A stretch of 55,622 nucleotides of DNA from Lachnospiraceae bacterium (lineage in GTDB: Bacteria; Bacillota; Clostridia; Lachnospirales; Lachnospiraceae), in the NCBI GenBank assembly GCA_015258095.1, contig JABZIV010000011.1, forward strand, positions 1-55,622. The letters run 5' to 3'. Of this stretch, positions 33,576-41,552 are shown one piece after another. The position numbers and the translations under genes are program-made. The notes under the pieces were generated by a model. That model saw only the letters and a list, made by a program, of their open reading frames with translations, did no database searches and was not told the DNA's origin. Every line of letters starts with the position of its first letter. Positions within the stretch are counted from its first letter, which is position 1.

Positions 33576-35288
33576 ATGAACAGAAGCCTCTATAGTAAAC
33601 TTGCCAAAGTATGCAGGAAAGAGAGCCCCGCAGATTGCATTTTTAAAAACGCCTCCATCTTTGATGCTTACACTGCCACCTTCTATCCGGGAGATGTCGC
33701 TATCAAGCAGGGACATATCGCAGGGATCGGGCGCGACTTTCTCGGCACGAATGTAATAGATTGCAGGGGAAAGTCCCTCGTTCCCGCCTTTATCGACGCG
33801 CATTGCCATCCGGAGGCCACGATGGTTTCTCCGCATTCTCTGCTCTCCACTGCCGTGCTCTACGGTACAACAACCTTTATCGTGAATCCGAAAGAGGCGG
33901 TTCTGGTCTCCGGTAAAGCCGGGCTCGACTATCTCCTTTCGCAAAGTGAGAAATGCCCTGCCAATGTATTCTTTATGCTCCCCTATCTCTCCCTTCGCGC
34001 ATCCACGGAAGAGCAGGAAGCCCGCTTTGACGGCAGGGACATTTTCTCCTATCTTCGGAATCCCCGCATCCTCGGACTGGAAGAAATCATGGATACAAAA
34101 GGCGTGATTCACTCGAACCCCGTGCTTTGGAAAACCAGGGAAGGGACGGAAAGTAAGTTCCCCGGCGGACACAACGCCTTCCTGTCCGAAGAGAGGGAAG
34201 ATTCCTCACTGATTCGCTTACAGACAGACGAGCTTCCGAAGGACTTTTCCTACACGCTAAATGAAGTCCATTCCGGCATGCATATCCACATCAAGGAAGG
34301 CGCCATCGCAAGAAACCTGGACACCCTGATTGAAGGCATTCTCTCGGAGAAAATCGACAGCAGAAGCTTCTCTTTCTGTGCCGATGACAAGACGATCGAC
34401 GCGATACTTCGAGAGGGACACATCAATCACTCCGTAAAGAAAGCCATTGCACTCGGTCTTCCTATGGGAAAAGCGTATCAGATGGCGACCATCAACGCAG
34501 CGGAGTGTTATCATCTTCCGCTCCTCGGCGCCATTGCCCCCGGGAAGCAGGCGGACCTCCTCCTTCTTTCCGACCCGAAAGAAGTGCTTGTGGAAGCCGT
34601 CTATCACAAAGGAAAGCGTATCGAAAAGACAGGGAAGCCGACTTCCCTCCACTATCCGAAGGAACTCCGGAAAACATTGCATTTTTCCGCGGTGGAGGAA
34701 GAGGATTTTCTTCTTCCCATTTTAAAACGAAATACGATGGTTCTCGGGATTCAGGAGAACGCCGTAGAGACTTCCCACATGCAGGTCAACTTCAAACGAT
34801 GCGGCAATTTCGACCCCAGTCGATTCTCCTCCTATCGAAAAGTAGCCTCCCTCTCCCGGCACAAAGGAAAACAAAAAATGACGCTTTCCATCTGTCACGG
34901 ATATACGATTCGGCAGGGTGCCATCGCAAGTTCTCTTTCCCGGGACTGTGACGGGATTCTGGTCATCGGAGACTCCGACCGGGATATGTGCCTTGCCGTA
35001 AATGAACTTCTGAAAATGCAGGGCGGCATTGCCCTCGTTTCCCGCGGCACCGTTGTCAAGCGCCTACCGCTTCCTGTCATGGGTATGATTACGGAAAATG
35101 GAGAAGGTACATTGGAAACAGAACTGCGGGAAATGAAAGAAAAGCTCCATGAAATGGGAATCAGCTTAAATATGGATCCGTTGATGCCCCTTCGCTACCT
35201 CTCCTCTCCCACCCTGCCCGAGATTCGCATCACACCCGAAGGGGTCTATATTATAAAAGACGGAAGTTCCCGCCTCTGTAAGGGATGA
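33576..35288 (+). CDS. Divergent adenine-deaminase-like amidohydrolase
   Basis: A 570-residue protein with the architecture of bacterial adenine deaminase (adenine to hypoxanthine): an amidohydrolase domain and the specific C-terminal domain. Kept features are DAHCHPEATMVSP (His76, His78, Glu80), GLEEIMDTKGVI near 167, CADDKT near 268 and LLGAIAPGKQADLLLL. Changed features are DGHAP, which reads GGHNA (His kept); SDHE, which reads TDEL near 218 (His lost); and the C-terminal HDSHN, which reads RDCDG near 457. The protein is therefore probably an altered-activity or altered-specificity relative. ATG at 33576 behind GGGAG; an upstream GTG has no site. It lies divergently from the guanine genes. 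Confidence 0.8.
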   Translation: MNRSLYSKLAKVCRKESPADCIFKNASIFDAYTATFYPGDVAIKQGHIAGIGRDFLGTNVIDCRGKSLVPAFIDAHCHPEATMVSPHSLLSTAVLYGTTTFIVNPKEAVLVSGKAGLDYLLSQSEKCPANVFFMLPYLSLRASTEEQEARFDGRDIFSYLRNPRILGLEEIMDTKGVIHSNPVLWKTREGTESKFPGGHNAFLSEEREDSSLIRLQTDELPKDFSYTLNEVHSGMHIHIKEGAIARNLDTLIEGILSEKIDSRSFSFCADDKTIDAILREGHINHSVKKAIALGLPMGKAYQMATINAAECYHLPLLGAIAPGKQADLLLLSDPKEVLVEAVYHKGKRIEKTGKPTSLHYPKELRKTLHFSAVEEEDFLLPILKRNTMVLGIQENAVETSHMQVNFKRCGNFDPSRFSSYRKVASLSRHKGKQKMTLSICHGYTIRQGAIASSLSRDCDGILVIGDSDRDMCLAVNELLKMQGGIALVSRGTVVKRLPLPVMGMITENGEGTLETELREMKEKLHEMGISLNMDPLMPLRYLSSPTLPEIRITPEGVYIIKDGSSRLCKG

Positions 35289-35346
35289 TTCTATATCTTG
35301 CAAAGGATGTAGCGCGGTATCCGGAAGTTCCCGCCTCTGCAAGGGA
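35261..35346. repeat. Duplicated 3' end of the adenine-deaminase-like gene
   Basis: The 25 bp at 35261-35285, which include the last codons, recur at 35322-35346 with one mismatch, 61 bp downstream and past the stop codon. A weaker third copy of the core (TTGCAAAGGATG) is at 35298. Confidence 0.88.
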
Positions 35347-35490
35347 CTCCTTTCCTATTTGTCGTTTCCCTCCATTTCACAGCAAAAGGATATTCTTAAA
35401 TATCGCTTGCCGTTCCTATAAAATTATGTTTAAATCCTCCTAGATGCGACACAATCGCGGAAAGCTTGAAAGAAGCATAGAGGAGGACAA

Positions 35491-36024
35491 ATGGACGAAA
35501 ATCAATTGCAAAACAACAGCGCGGAAAGCGGCATGGAGGAGAATAGAACAAGAGATACAGAAAAGGATAACACGGCAAAGGAGCAGGACGGAAAGTCCTA
35601 TTTCGACGGAACAACCTTACAGCTCATCGGTTGGCGTTTCCTGGGCTCCCTGGTTTCCCTCATCACCCTCGGACTTTGTACCCCCTGGGCATTTACCATG
35701 ATTTACCGCTGGGAAGCAAATCATACCTATATAGAAGGAAGAAAGCTCCGTTTTGACGGTTCCGCCCTTCAGTTGTTCGGAAAATGGATTGTCTGGCTCC
35801 TGGTTGCTATAGGTATGATTACGATTTTCTGCGTGGTGGAAGGTGCGCTCATCGCAGGAACCGGTGCTTTTTCCAGTTTTGACAATTTGTATAGAACTTC
35901 CATTTTTACCATATCCGCCCTGGCAGTTTACTTCGTTTTTGTCATTGTAGTCTTTCTTTACGGCGCATGGGTGGAAGTCGCTCTCCGGAAATGGAAAGCT
36001 TCTCACACTTTTTTTGCGAATTAA
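35491..36024 (+). CDS. DUF898-like membrane protein
   Basis: A 177-residue protein with a hydrophilic, charged N-terminus (about 35 residues) and three to four membrane segments (about 46-70, 97-120 and 134-160). The block SYFDGTTLQLIGWRFLG followed by ANHTYIEGRKLRFDGSALQLFGKWI is characteristic of the DUF898/YjgN-related proteins of Clostridia. The function is unknown. GAGGAGG precedes the ATG. It is a single gene with its own terminator. Confidence 0.78.
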   Translation: MDENQLQNNSAESGMEENRTRDTEKDNTAKEQDGKSYFDGTTLQLIGWRFLGSLVSLITLGLCTPWAFTMIYRWEANHTYIEGRKLRFDGSALQLFGKWIVWLLVAIGMITIFCVVEGALIAGTGAFSSFDNLYRTSIFTISALAVYFVFVIVVFLYGAWVEVALRKWKASHTFFAN

Positions 36025-36058
36025 AACCGGACTTCCTTTTTACAATAGAAAAGTCTTA

Positions 36059-36087
36059 GAAAAGAGAATCATCGGATTCTCTTTTTT
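36059..36087 (+). terminator. Terminator after the DUF898-like gene
   Basis: AAAAGAGAATC and GATTCTCTTTT form an 11-bp stem with a short loop, followed by T6. Confidence 0.88.
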
Positions 36088-36217
36088 CTTGCCAACAAAC
36101 AGTTCTGCCTGTTCCGCACCGCTCTTTTTTCTTGGGCTTATTATGAAATTTGTTATTTTATTTTTTAATAAATCCTTTCATTCTTCCGACTTCTCAATAA
36201 AACTGCACAAATTTTCA

Positions 36218-36226
36218 TGCTATAAT
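36218..36226 (+). promoter_or_regulatory. Extended -10 promoter of the selenium/sulfur cluster
   Basis: TGCTATAAT is a perfect extended -10 element, about 60 bp before the yedE ATG; the -35 is poor. Downstream, ATCCGTT and AACGGAT (36252-36270) form a perfect 7-bp hairpin ending next to the GGAGG ribosome site, which could affect translation. Confidence 0.55.
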
Positions 36227-36282
36227 AGGATAAGTTTTATAAAATTTTAATATCCGTTTCTCTAACGGATGAAGGAGGAAGT

Positions 36283-37365
36283 ATGAATTTCAAAGCGGAA
36301 CGCATCCACATCGCCATTGCCGGCGGGATCATCGGAATCATCTCCGTGGCATTGGTGTTGCTGGGAAATCCTGCAAATATGGGATTTTGTCTGGCATGTT
36401 TTATTCGAGACACCGCAGGCGGTCTCGGATTACACCGCGCTGAAGCGGTACAGTATATTCGCCCGGAGGTCATCGGTCTTGTTCTCGGTGCGATGATTCT
36501 GTCCCTTGTTCGTGGTGAGTTTTCTCCTCGCGGAGGCTCTTCACCCATCACTCGTTTCATCATTTCTTTTTTTGTCATGGTCGGCGCACTGATGTTCCTT
36601 GGCTGCCCCTTCCGTATGGTACTCCGTCTGGCAGGCGGCGACCTGAACGCCGTAGTGGGGCTGATCGGATTCGTGGTCGGTATCCTTGCCGGTATTTTCT
36701 TCTTAAAGAACGGTTACAGTTTAAAGAGAACCTATAAGCAGACGAAAATAGAAGGTTTCGGGCTTCCGATTATACAACTCACGTTTCTCTTTCTTCTGCT
36801 TGCCGCTCCCGCCTTTATTTTCTTCACGAAGGAAGGTCCCGGAGCAAAGCACGCGGCTGTGCTCTACTCTCTCGGTGCCGGTCTTCTCGTCGGTGCTCTT
36901 GCACAATACACAAGACTCTGCATGGTTGGCGGATTCCGTGACATGATTCTGTTCCGTGAGCCGAAACTCCTCATCGGTTTCTGCATGATTTTCCTGACGG
37001 CACTCATCGGAAACGTACTCTTCGGAAAGTTCCACCTCGGCTTTACCGATCAGCCGATTGCGCACGCCGACTCTCTTTGGAACTTCTTAGGCATGGTACT
37101 TGCCGGACTGGGTTGTACACTTCTCGGAGGATGCCCGCTTCGCCAGATGGTGATGGCAGGAGAAGGAAATGCCGATTCCGCAGTCTGCTATCTCGGTCTT
37201 CTCGTTGGAGCCGCATTCTGTCACAACTTCAATCTTGCTTCTTCCGGAAAAGGCCCGACACCGAACGGAAAAATAGCGGTTCTCGTCGGTCTTCTTGTCC
37301 TGCTTTGCATTGCCTACTTAAACACTTTTGGAAAGAAAGAGTCCCTCGGGACAGAAAGGAGTTAG
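36283..37365 (+). CDS. yedE: YedE-family selenium/sulfur transporter
   Basis: A 360-residue integral membrane protein with about ten helices. Family motifs with conserved cysteines are visible: GNPANMGFCLACFIRD near residue 28, FLGCPFRMVLRLAGGD near 105, TRLCMVGGFRDM near 210 and LLGGCPLRQMVMAGEGN near 285. YedE/YeeE proteins carry thiosulfate or, by genome context, selenium compounds. It is followed by a TusA-like and a DUF3343 gene in a tight operon, the arrangement regarded as selenium-linked in Clostridia. AGGAGG precedes the ATG. Confidence 0.9.
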   Translation: MNFKAERIHIAIAGGIIGIISVALVLLGNPANMGFCLACFIRDTAGGLGLHRAEAVQYIRPEVIGLVLGAMILSLVRGEFSPRGGSSPITRFIISFFVMVGALMFLGCPFRMVLRLAGGDLNAVVGLIGFVVGILAGIFFLKNGYSLKRTYKQTKIEGFGLPIIQLTFLFLLLAAPAFIFFTKEGPGAKHAAVLYSLGAGLLVGALAQYTRLCMVGGFRDMILFREPKLLIGFCMIFLTALIGNVLFGKFHLGFTDQPIAHADSLWNFLGMVLAGLGCTLLGGCPLRQMVMAGEGNADSAVCYLGLLVGAAFCHNFNLASSGKGPTPNGKIAVLVGLLVLLCIAYLNTFGKKESLGTERS

Positions 37366-37366
37366 G

Positions 37367-37576
37367 ATGATTGACGCAAGAGGTCTTTCCTGTCCGCAGC
37401 CTGTATTACTGATTAAAAGTTCTGTAGAAAAAACACATGAAGCACAGTACACCCTTCTTACCGACAACATGCCCTGCGTGGAAAATGTTTGTCGTTATGC
37501 TAAGAGTGCCGGATATGAAGCATCCTATAAGAAAGAGAATGAGGAGGACTTTCTGGTCACCCTCACGAAGAAATAA
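37367..37576 (+). CDS. TusA/YedF-type sulfur carrier protein
   Basis: A 69-residue cytoplasmic carrier of the TusA fold. The signature DARGLSCPQPVLL holds the acceptor cysteine at residue 9 in the CPxP motif. It starts with an ATG 1 nt after the yedE stop, behind AAAGGAG. Next to YedE such proteins are called YedF and are thought to accept sulfur or selenium as it enters the cell; this is inference from context. Confidence 0.9.
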   Translation: MIDARGLSCPQPVLLIKSSVEKTHEAQYTLLTDNMPCVENVCRYAKSAGYEASYKKENEEDFLVTLTKK

Positions 37577-37577
37577 G

Positions 37578-37853
37578 ATGCAAAGAGAATACTATGCCAC
37601 CTTCCACAGCCATTTCGGTGCGATTCGCTTTCATAGAGAAAAAACAAAGGAGGGAATTCCCGCGAACCTACAGCCCGTTCCTCGAACACTGAGTTCTTCC
37701 TGCGGAACAGCCGTTCATTTCTTTGAAGAAGACCGCGAAGAATCCGGAACTTCTCCTCTAGCTTATCCGGTGGAGGATCCGCACGGAGAAATTGAACAGA
37801 TTGTGGAAGTCGTGGAAAACAAATATGTCATCCGCTACAAGGCGGAAGAGTAA
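37578..37853 (+). CDS. DUF3343 putative Se/S carrier-like protein
   Basis: A 91-residue protein with the DUF3343 signature YYATFHSHFGAIRFHREK followed by VPRTLSSSCGTAVHF, where the cysteine in SSCGT is the conserved family residue. It starts 1 nt after the stop of the TusA-like gene, with no strong site of its own, so translation is coupled. Family members sit in selenium clusters with YedE, YedF and SelD, and are annotated as putative Se/S carriers. selD, selA and selB are not in the window. Confidence 0.85.
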   Translation: MQREYYATFHSHFGAIRFHREKTKEGIPANLQPVPRTLSSSCGTAVHFFEEDREESGTSPLAYPVEDPHGEIEQIVEVVENKYVIRYKAEE

Positions 37854-38177
37854 ACAAAAAGAACCATTCCCAAAAACAAGGAAATGGTTCTTTTTTTGTC
37901 CTATTTTTCCGATGTTATGAAATCGTAAGAATATCCTTAATTTTTAACAATGTATTTCAAAAGGTTTTAATGAATTATGTAGATTAATTTTATTCTTATT
38001 ATTAAAATGAGCAAGGTATTGTGAAAAGCTTTCTAATATTTAATTATATTTAATCATTTAGCTTGCTCTGTATTTCTGTCGCTGCATTTCTATCATTAGT
38101 GACGCGAGCATGGAGCCGGAAGAGATTCCTTTCATCGCATGAAAAAGGCATGAAGGAGAAGGTATAAAGGAGAACGC
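37854..38177. other. Intergenic region before the second surface protein
   Basis: It contains the terminator of the selenium cluster, about 150 bp of very AT-rich DNA with only weak promoter candidates (for example TTGTGA at 38019), and two tiny overlapping frames just before the surface-protein gene. Confidence 0.55.
37855..37898 (+). terminator. Terminator of the yedE operon
   Basis: GAACCATT pairs with AATGGTTC, extended by CC and GG, followed by T7, directly after the DUF3343 stop codon. The preceding A-run makes it potentially bidirectional. Confidence 0.9.
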
Positions 38178-40079
38178 ATGAAAAAGAAGAAAATATCCCT
38201 AAAACTGGTCACACTCGTCATGAGCGGAACACTGCTCGCTACGCCGATGGTCAGCAGTGCAGAAGAAGTAGGAAATAACAGCACTACAATTAGCACGAAT
38301 ACTTCAGAAAGCACGGAAGGAACAGGCAGTACAGCTACCGCTTCGGAAAATACAGCAGGAACGGGCAGTACCATGAGCACTAGTGCCGCCTTAGCAGGAA
38401 CAGGCAGTGCCGTCGAAAGTGCCGCCTCAGCAGGAACAGGCAGTGCCGTCGAAAGTGCCGCCTCAGCAGGAACAAGCAGTCCCGCCGGAACCGTTACGGT
38501 AACACCTGTCGATCCGTCAACCACCCTACCGAACAACGTAGACACGGTGATACCAAGTGATGAAATGAAAGGTACGAAGATAGAGTCCTCTATTTGGGGA
38601 CGGCATATCGAATACGACCCCGATTTGGGCATTGAAGCAGCACCCGTCGGACCCGGCCACACGGAAATTAAGGTAAACATTTCTCCGGAAGAAAGTAAGG
38701 GGGAAGAGACACTCTCTCCTACGTTTGGTTCTGCTTTCTTTAATTTGGATAAGCCTGACAATCATCCCTCCCGTGACGTTGCCGATGATCTCCGTACACG
38801 AAAAAACAACGATTTTGTGATAAAAGGGGATCTTTCTATTGCGAAGGATGATTCTACAGAAGAAATGGACAGCACAGATACGGCGCCACACACGGTAAAA
38901 TCGGAAGAGAGCTATATCTTAAAAGCGGAGTATGATGTCTCTGCGGTTGCAAACAGTCGAGAGACTTTCGGAAAGTTTTTCCCTTACGGTGTGGAAAATG
39001 TTTCGAATGAAAGCCCATTGGTAAAGACTGCGAAGGCAGAGCTGGGATTCCGCTCTTCCTTCTCCCTCGGAACGGATTTAAACGGAAGCTTCTATGTTCC
39101 TGAGAGCAGTGAGGACGCGAAAGCCCATTATACCCTTAAAAGCGCAGACGGGAACACCCTGCTGTACCGCATTAACTATGCGAAGTCCAGTTTTAGTAAG
39201 GATAAGGTTTCTTTACAGATGGATTTCGATGTACAGGACGGCGTAGAGCATAATGCCGGTACGCTGCAAAGCTTTACGAATCTCTTGAAAAATTCCGCAA
39301 AGAAAATCCAGATTATTGCGAAAGGACTTCGTCTGGACAACGCCAGCGGACGAAGAACCGTAACGGATACGGCGGAGGAAACAAGAAGAAGCGTAGAGGG
39401 AACCATTCAAAACACTCTGGTCGGCTATATGAACAGTACTTCCTCGTATCTGTACCGGGATCATTCGGAGGAAGACATAAACAGTCAGACGATTCCGTGG
39501 AAGGGAGATTCCTACGATTTACACAATGCCTTTCAGTGGGGTGCTATCCAAAGTGACAGCGGACGGGACTTCGTTTCCGGAAAAGATGCCCTTAGCGGAA
39601 TAGAAAATGACAAGATCCTCCTTACCGTACAGTTTACGGATCTGGTGAAGAAGAATCAGCCGGTAAACCCCGGACAGAACGGAAATCCCGGCGGAAACAG
39701 TGGAAATGGTGGAAATGGCGGAAACGGGATTACGGATAGAACTCCGGTAAATCCCAATCCTTCCGTTACCTCCACTCCGACGAATCCGGGATCTGTCCTC
39801 GGTGAAGACCGTCCCATGCCGGTAGAAAAAACGGCTTCTACCGAAGGGGAAGCCTCCCCGGTACAGGAAGGAAAAGATGGGGCAGTACTTGGTGCTGAGC
39901 GGACAAGAAGAAAGGGCGCCGTACTCGGTGCTGAGCGGGAAAGAAACGGAAACGCTTTAAATAAGAGATCTGCGGTTTCTACCGGAGATGCGCGTTTTGC
40001 AGGACTCTGGGCTAGTCTTTCCGCCCTCTCTCTCCTTTCCCTTGCAGGCTATGTAGTCGTTCGAAAAAAAGGAGCATAA
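38178..40079 (+). CDS. Wall-anchored surface protein with Ala/Gly/Ser/Thr repeats
   Basis: A 633-residue exported protein. It starts with a signal peptide (KLVTLVMSGTLLATPMVSSA), then a low-complexity region with 12-residue repeats AGTGSAVESAAS (about 60-105). The folded middle part (about 120-490) matches nothing I recognise. A Gly/Asn-Pro region (PGQNGNPGGNSGNGGNGGNG) follows, then two GAVLGAER blocks, the anchor motif VSTGD, a hydrophobic helix and RKKGA. The VLG..R plus TGD ending is typical of Lachnospiraceae surface proteins and replaces LPxTG. AAAGGAG lies before the ATG. Function and ligand are unknown. No sortase is near. Confidence 0.82.
   Translation: MKKKKISLKLVTLVMSGTLLATPMVSSAEEVGNNSTTISTNTSESTEGTGSTATASENTAGTGSTMSTSAALAGTGSAVESAASAGTGSAVESAASAGTSSPAGTVTVTPVDPSTTLPNNVDTVIPSDEMKGTKIESSIWGRHIEYDPDLGIEAAPVGPGHTEIKVNISPEESKGEETLSPTFGSAFFNLDKPDNHPSRDVADDLRTRKNNDFVIKGDLSIAKDDSTEEMDSTDTAPHTVKSEESYILKAEYDVSAVANSRETFGKFFPYGVENVSNESPLVKTAKAELGFRSSFSLGTDLNGSFYVPESSEDAKAHYTLKSADGNTLLYRINYAKSSFSKDKVSLQMDFDVQDGVEHNAGTLQSFTNLLKNSAKKIQIIAKGLRLDNASGRRTVTDTAEETRRSVEGTIQNTLVGYMNSTSSYLYRDHSEEDINSQTIPWKGDSYDLHNAFQWGAIQSDSGRDFVSGKDALSGIENDKILLTVQFTDLVKKNQPVNPGQNGNPGGNSGNGGNGGNGITDRTPVNPNPSVTSTPTNPGSVLGEDRPMPVEKTASTEGEASPVQEGKDGAVLGAERTRRKGAVLGAERERNGNALNKRSAVSTGDARFAGLWASLSALSLLSLAGYVVVRKKGA
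38394..38480. repeat. 36-bp tandem repeat in the surface-protein gene
   Basis: Two identical 36-bp units (38394-38429 and 38430-38465) plus 15 bp of a third encode AGTGSAVESAAS. A diverged earlier copy begins at 38355. Identical neighbouring copies imply recent expansion. Confidence 0.95.
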
Positions 40080-40137
40080 AGACACGAGAATTACTTAAAG
40101 AAGAGAAGGAATTGCTCGAGAAGAAAAAAATAAAGCA

Positions 40138-40175
40138 AAGGGAGCTGCTCGAAATAATCGAGCAGCTCCCTTTTT
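40138..40175. terminator. Bidirectional terminator between the surface protein and the ABC binding protein
   Basis: GGGAGCTGCTCGA (40140-40152) and its exact complement (40158-40170) form a 13-bp stem with loop AATAA, followed by T5. Confidence 0.93.
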
Positions 40176-40186
40176 CTTATAGTACC

Positions 40187-41314
40187 TTACTTATAGTACT
40201 GCGTATACAACTTATTCCAGTGCTCCAACACTTCATCTTTGTTCTTGATGAGCCAGTCTACATCTCTGTCCACCCACTTCACATCGGAATCCTTCGGGAT
40301 GTACTTATAATCGATCTTCGCATTCGGGTTTGTGAGACGAATGGTACCGAGGGCATTTCCTCTCTCCGTCTGGCTTTCTGCGGACATCAGGAAGTTTACC
40401 ATTGCTTTTGCGGCAGCCATGTGCGGTGCACCCTTTACAACGGCACAACCGAAAGCAAAGTTCGAACTGCCGGATGCCGGATAGACAAGCTTAATGTTCT
40501 TCGCTCCACTCTTTAAGAGTGTAGCTGCACCATCCTCGTAAGTCAGGCCGACAACATATTCTCCATCCGCAACGTTCTTGAAGCAAGCGGAAGAACTGCC
40601 CTGAATCACCATCTTGTTCTTCATCAGTCCTTCAATCATGTTCCATGCTTCATCACTATCATTTCCGTAAACTGCCATGATATTGGAAAGATTATTCCAA
40701 GCTGCGGAAGACTCGTTCGGATCGGAGAACACAATCTTTCCGGAAAGCTTCGGATCCAGAAGATCCTTATAATCTTTAATATCGAGTCCCAGCTCTTTCT
40801 CCAGATCCGTATTCACACAGAATACAACGGAAGAAAGGTGGTCATAGTTATAAAAGCCGTTATTGCTCTTATACTTATCCGGAAGCTCATCCTCATGTAC
40901 GGAGATAAACGGCTCAAAGATATCCTTATTCTTGTCGCCATCCGCCTGATTCAGACCGCCCAGCATAACATCTCCCTGCGGATTTGCCGACTCAGCCTTA
41001 AGACGGGCAAAAAGTTCTCCCGCGGAACCGTTTACCACTTCCACATCAATATCCGGGTACAGCTCGTGAAAACCGTCGAGTACCGTATCGATATCATCAT
41101 CGGTCATCGAGCAGTACAGGGTCAGCTTGTCTCCCAACTCCTTCGCATCCGCTGTCTCTTCCTTTTTCTCAGCCTTCGTTTCTCCCTGCTCCGCCTTCGT
41201 TTCCGCATTTGTTCCGGCCTTTGTCGTCTCCGTTCCGCTCTTCGCGCCACCGCAAGCCACAAGGCTCAAGCTAAGGGCACCAAGCCCCAGCCACTTCATC
41301 CAGTTTCTTTTCAT
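40187..41314 (-). CDS. ABC transporter substrate-binding lipoprotein, ferric-iron/polyamine type
   Basis: A 375-residue lipoprotein: signal peptide with lipobox LVAC (Cys21), a linker with ETKAEQGETKAEKKEE repeats, then a family 1 binding protein. LTLYCSMTDDDIDTVLDGF, GSAGELFARLKAE and LDPKLSGKIVFSDPNESSAA are typical of the FbpA/AfuA and 2-aminoethylphosphonate-type branch. GGAGG precedes the ATG. It is the last gene of a minus-strand operon, after the ATPase and the fused permease, separated from the permease by 238 bp with tandem repeats. Substrate is not certain; ferric iron is the usual assignment for this gene set. Confidence 0.88.
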   Translation of the reverse strand: MKRNWMKWLGLGALSLSLVACGGAKSGTETTKAGTNAETKAEQGETKAEKKEETADAKELGDKLTLYCSMTDDDIDTVLDGFHELYPDIDVEVVNGSAGELFARLKAESANPQGDVMLGGLNQADGDKNKDIFEPFISVHEDELPDKYKSNNGFYNYDHLSSVVFCVNTDLEKELGLDIKDYKDLLDPKLSGKIVFSDPNESSAAWNNLSNIMAVYGNDSDEAWNMIEGLMKNKMVIQGSSSACFKNVADGEYVVGLTYEDGAATLLKSGAKNIKLVYPASGSSNFAFGCAVVKGAPHMAAAKAMVNFLMSAESQTERGNALGTIRLTNPNAKIDYKYIPKDSDVKWVDRDVDWLIKNKDEVLEHWNKLYTQYYK

Positions 41315-41342
41315 TGTCTCCTCCTTTATAATTGCTAAAACA

Positions 41343-41473
41343 TTGCTGTTTATGCACCTGTATGTTGCATGAATCCATATTTGCTGTCTATGCAGCTATA
41401 TGTTGTATAAATCCATCTTTGCTGCTTATGCAGCTGAATGTTGCATGAATCCATCTTTGCTGTCTATGCAGCT
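41343..41473. repeat. 38-bp tandem repeats with hairpins inside the ABC operon
   Basis: Copies at 41343-41380, 41381-41418 and 41419-41456, plus 17 bp of a fourth to 41473, are about 85 percent alike. On the transcribed strand each carries a small hairpin of the form GCTG...CAGC (perfect GCTGC-ATAA-GCAGC in the third). They lie between the permease and binding-protein genes. Confidence 0.92.
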
Positions 41474-41552
41474 CTTTTTTGAATTCCAAAACACGACTCT
41501 TTACAAAGTGCTTTATGACTTTATAAATATTGCCGCGTGTCCCGGCTCTCTC

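Noticed and set aside
41343..41473. Possible CRISPR array because of regular 38-bp units
   Set aside because: The units are directly adjacent with no unique spacers, and no cas genes are present.
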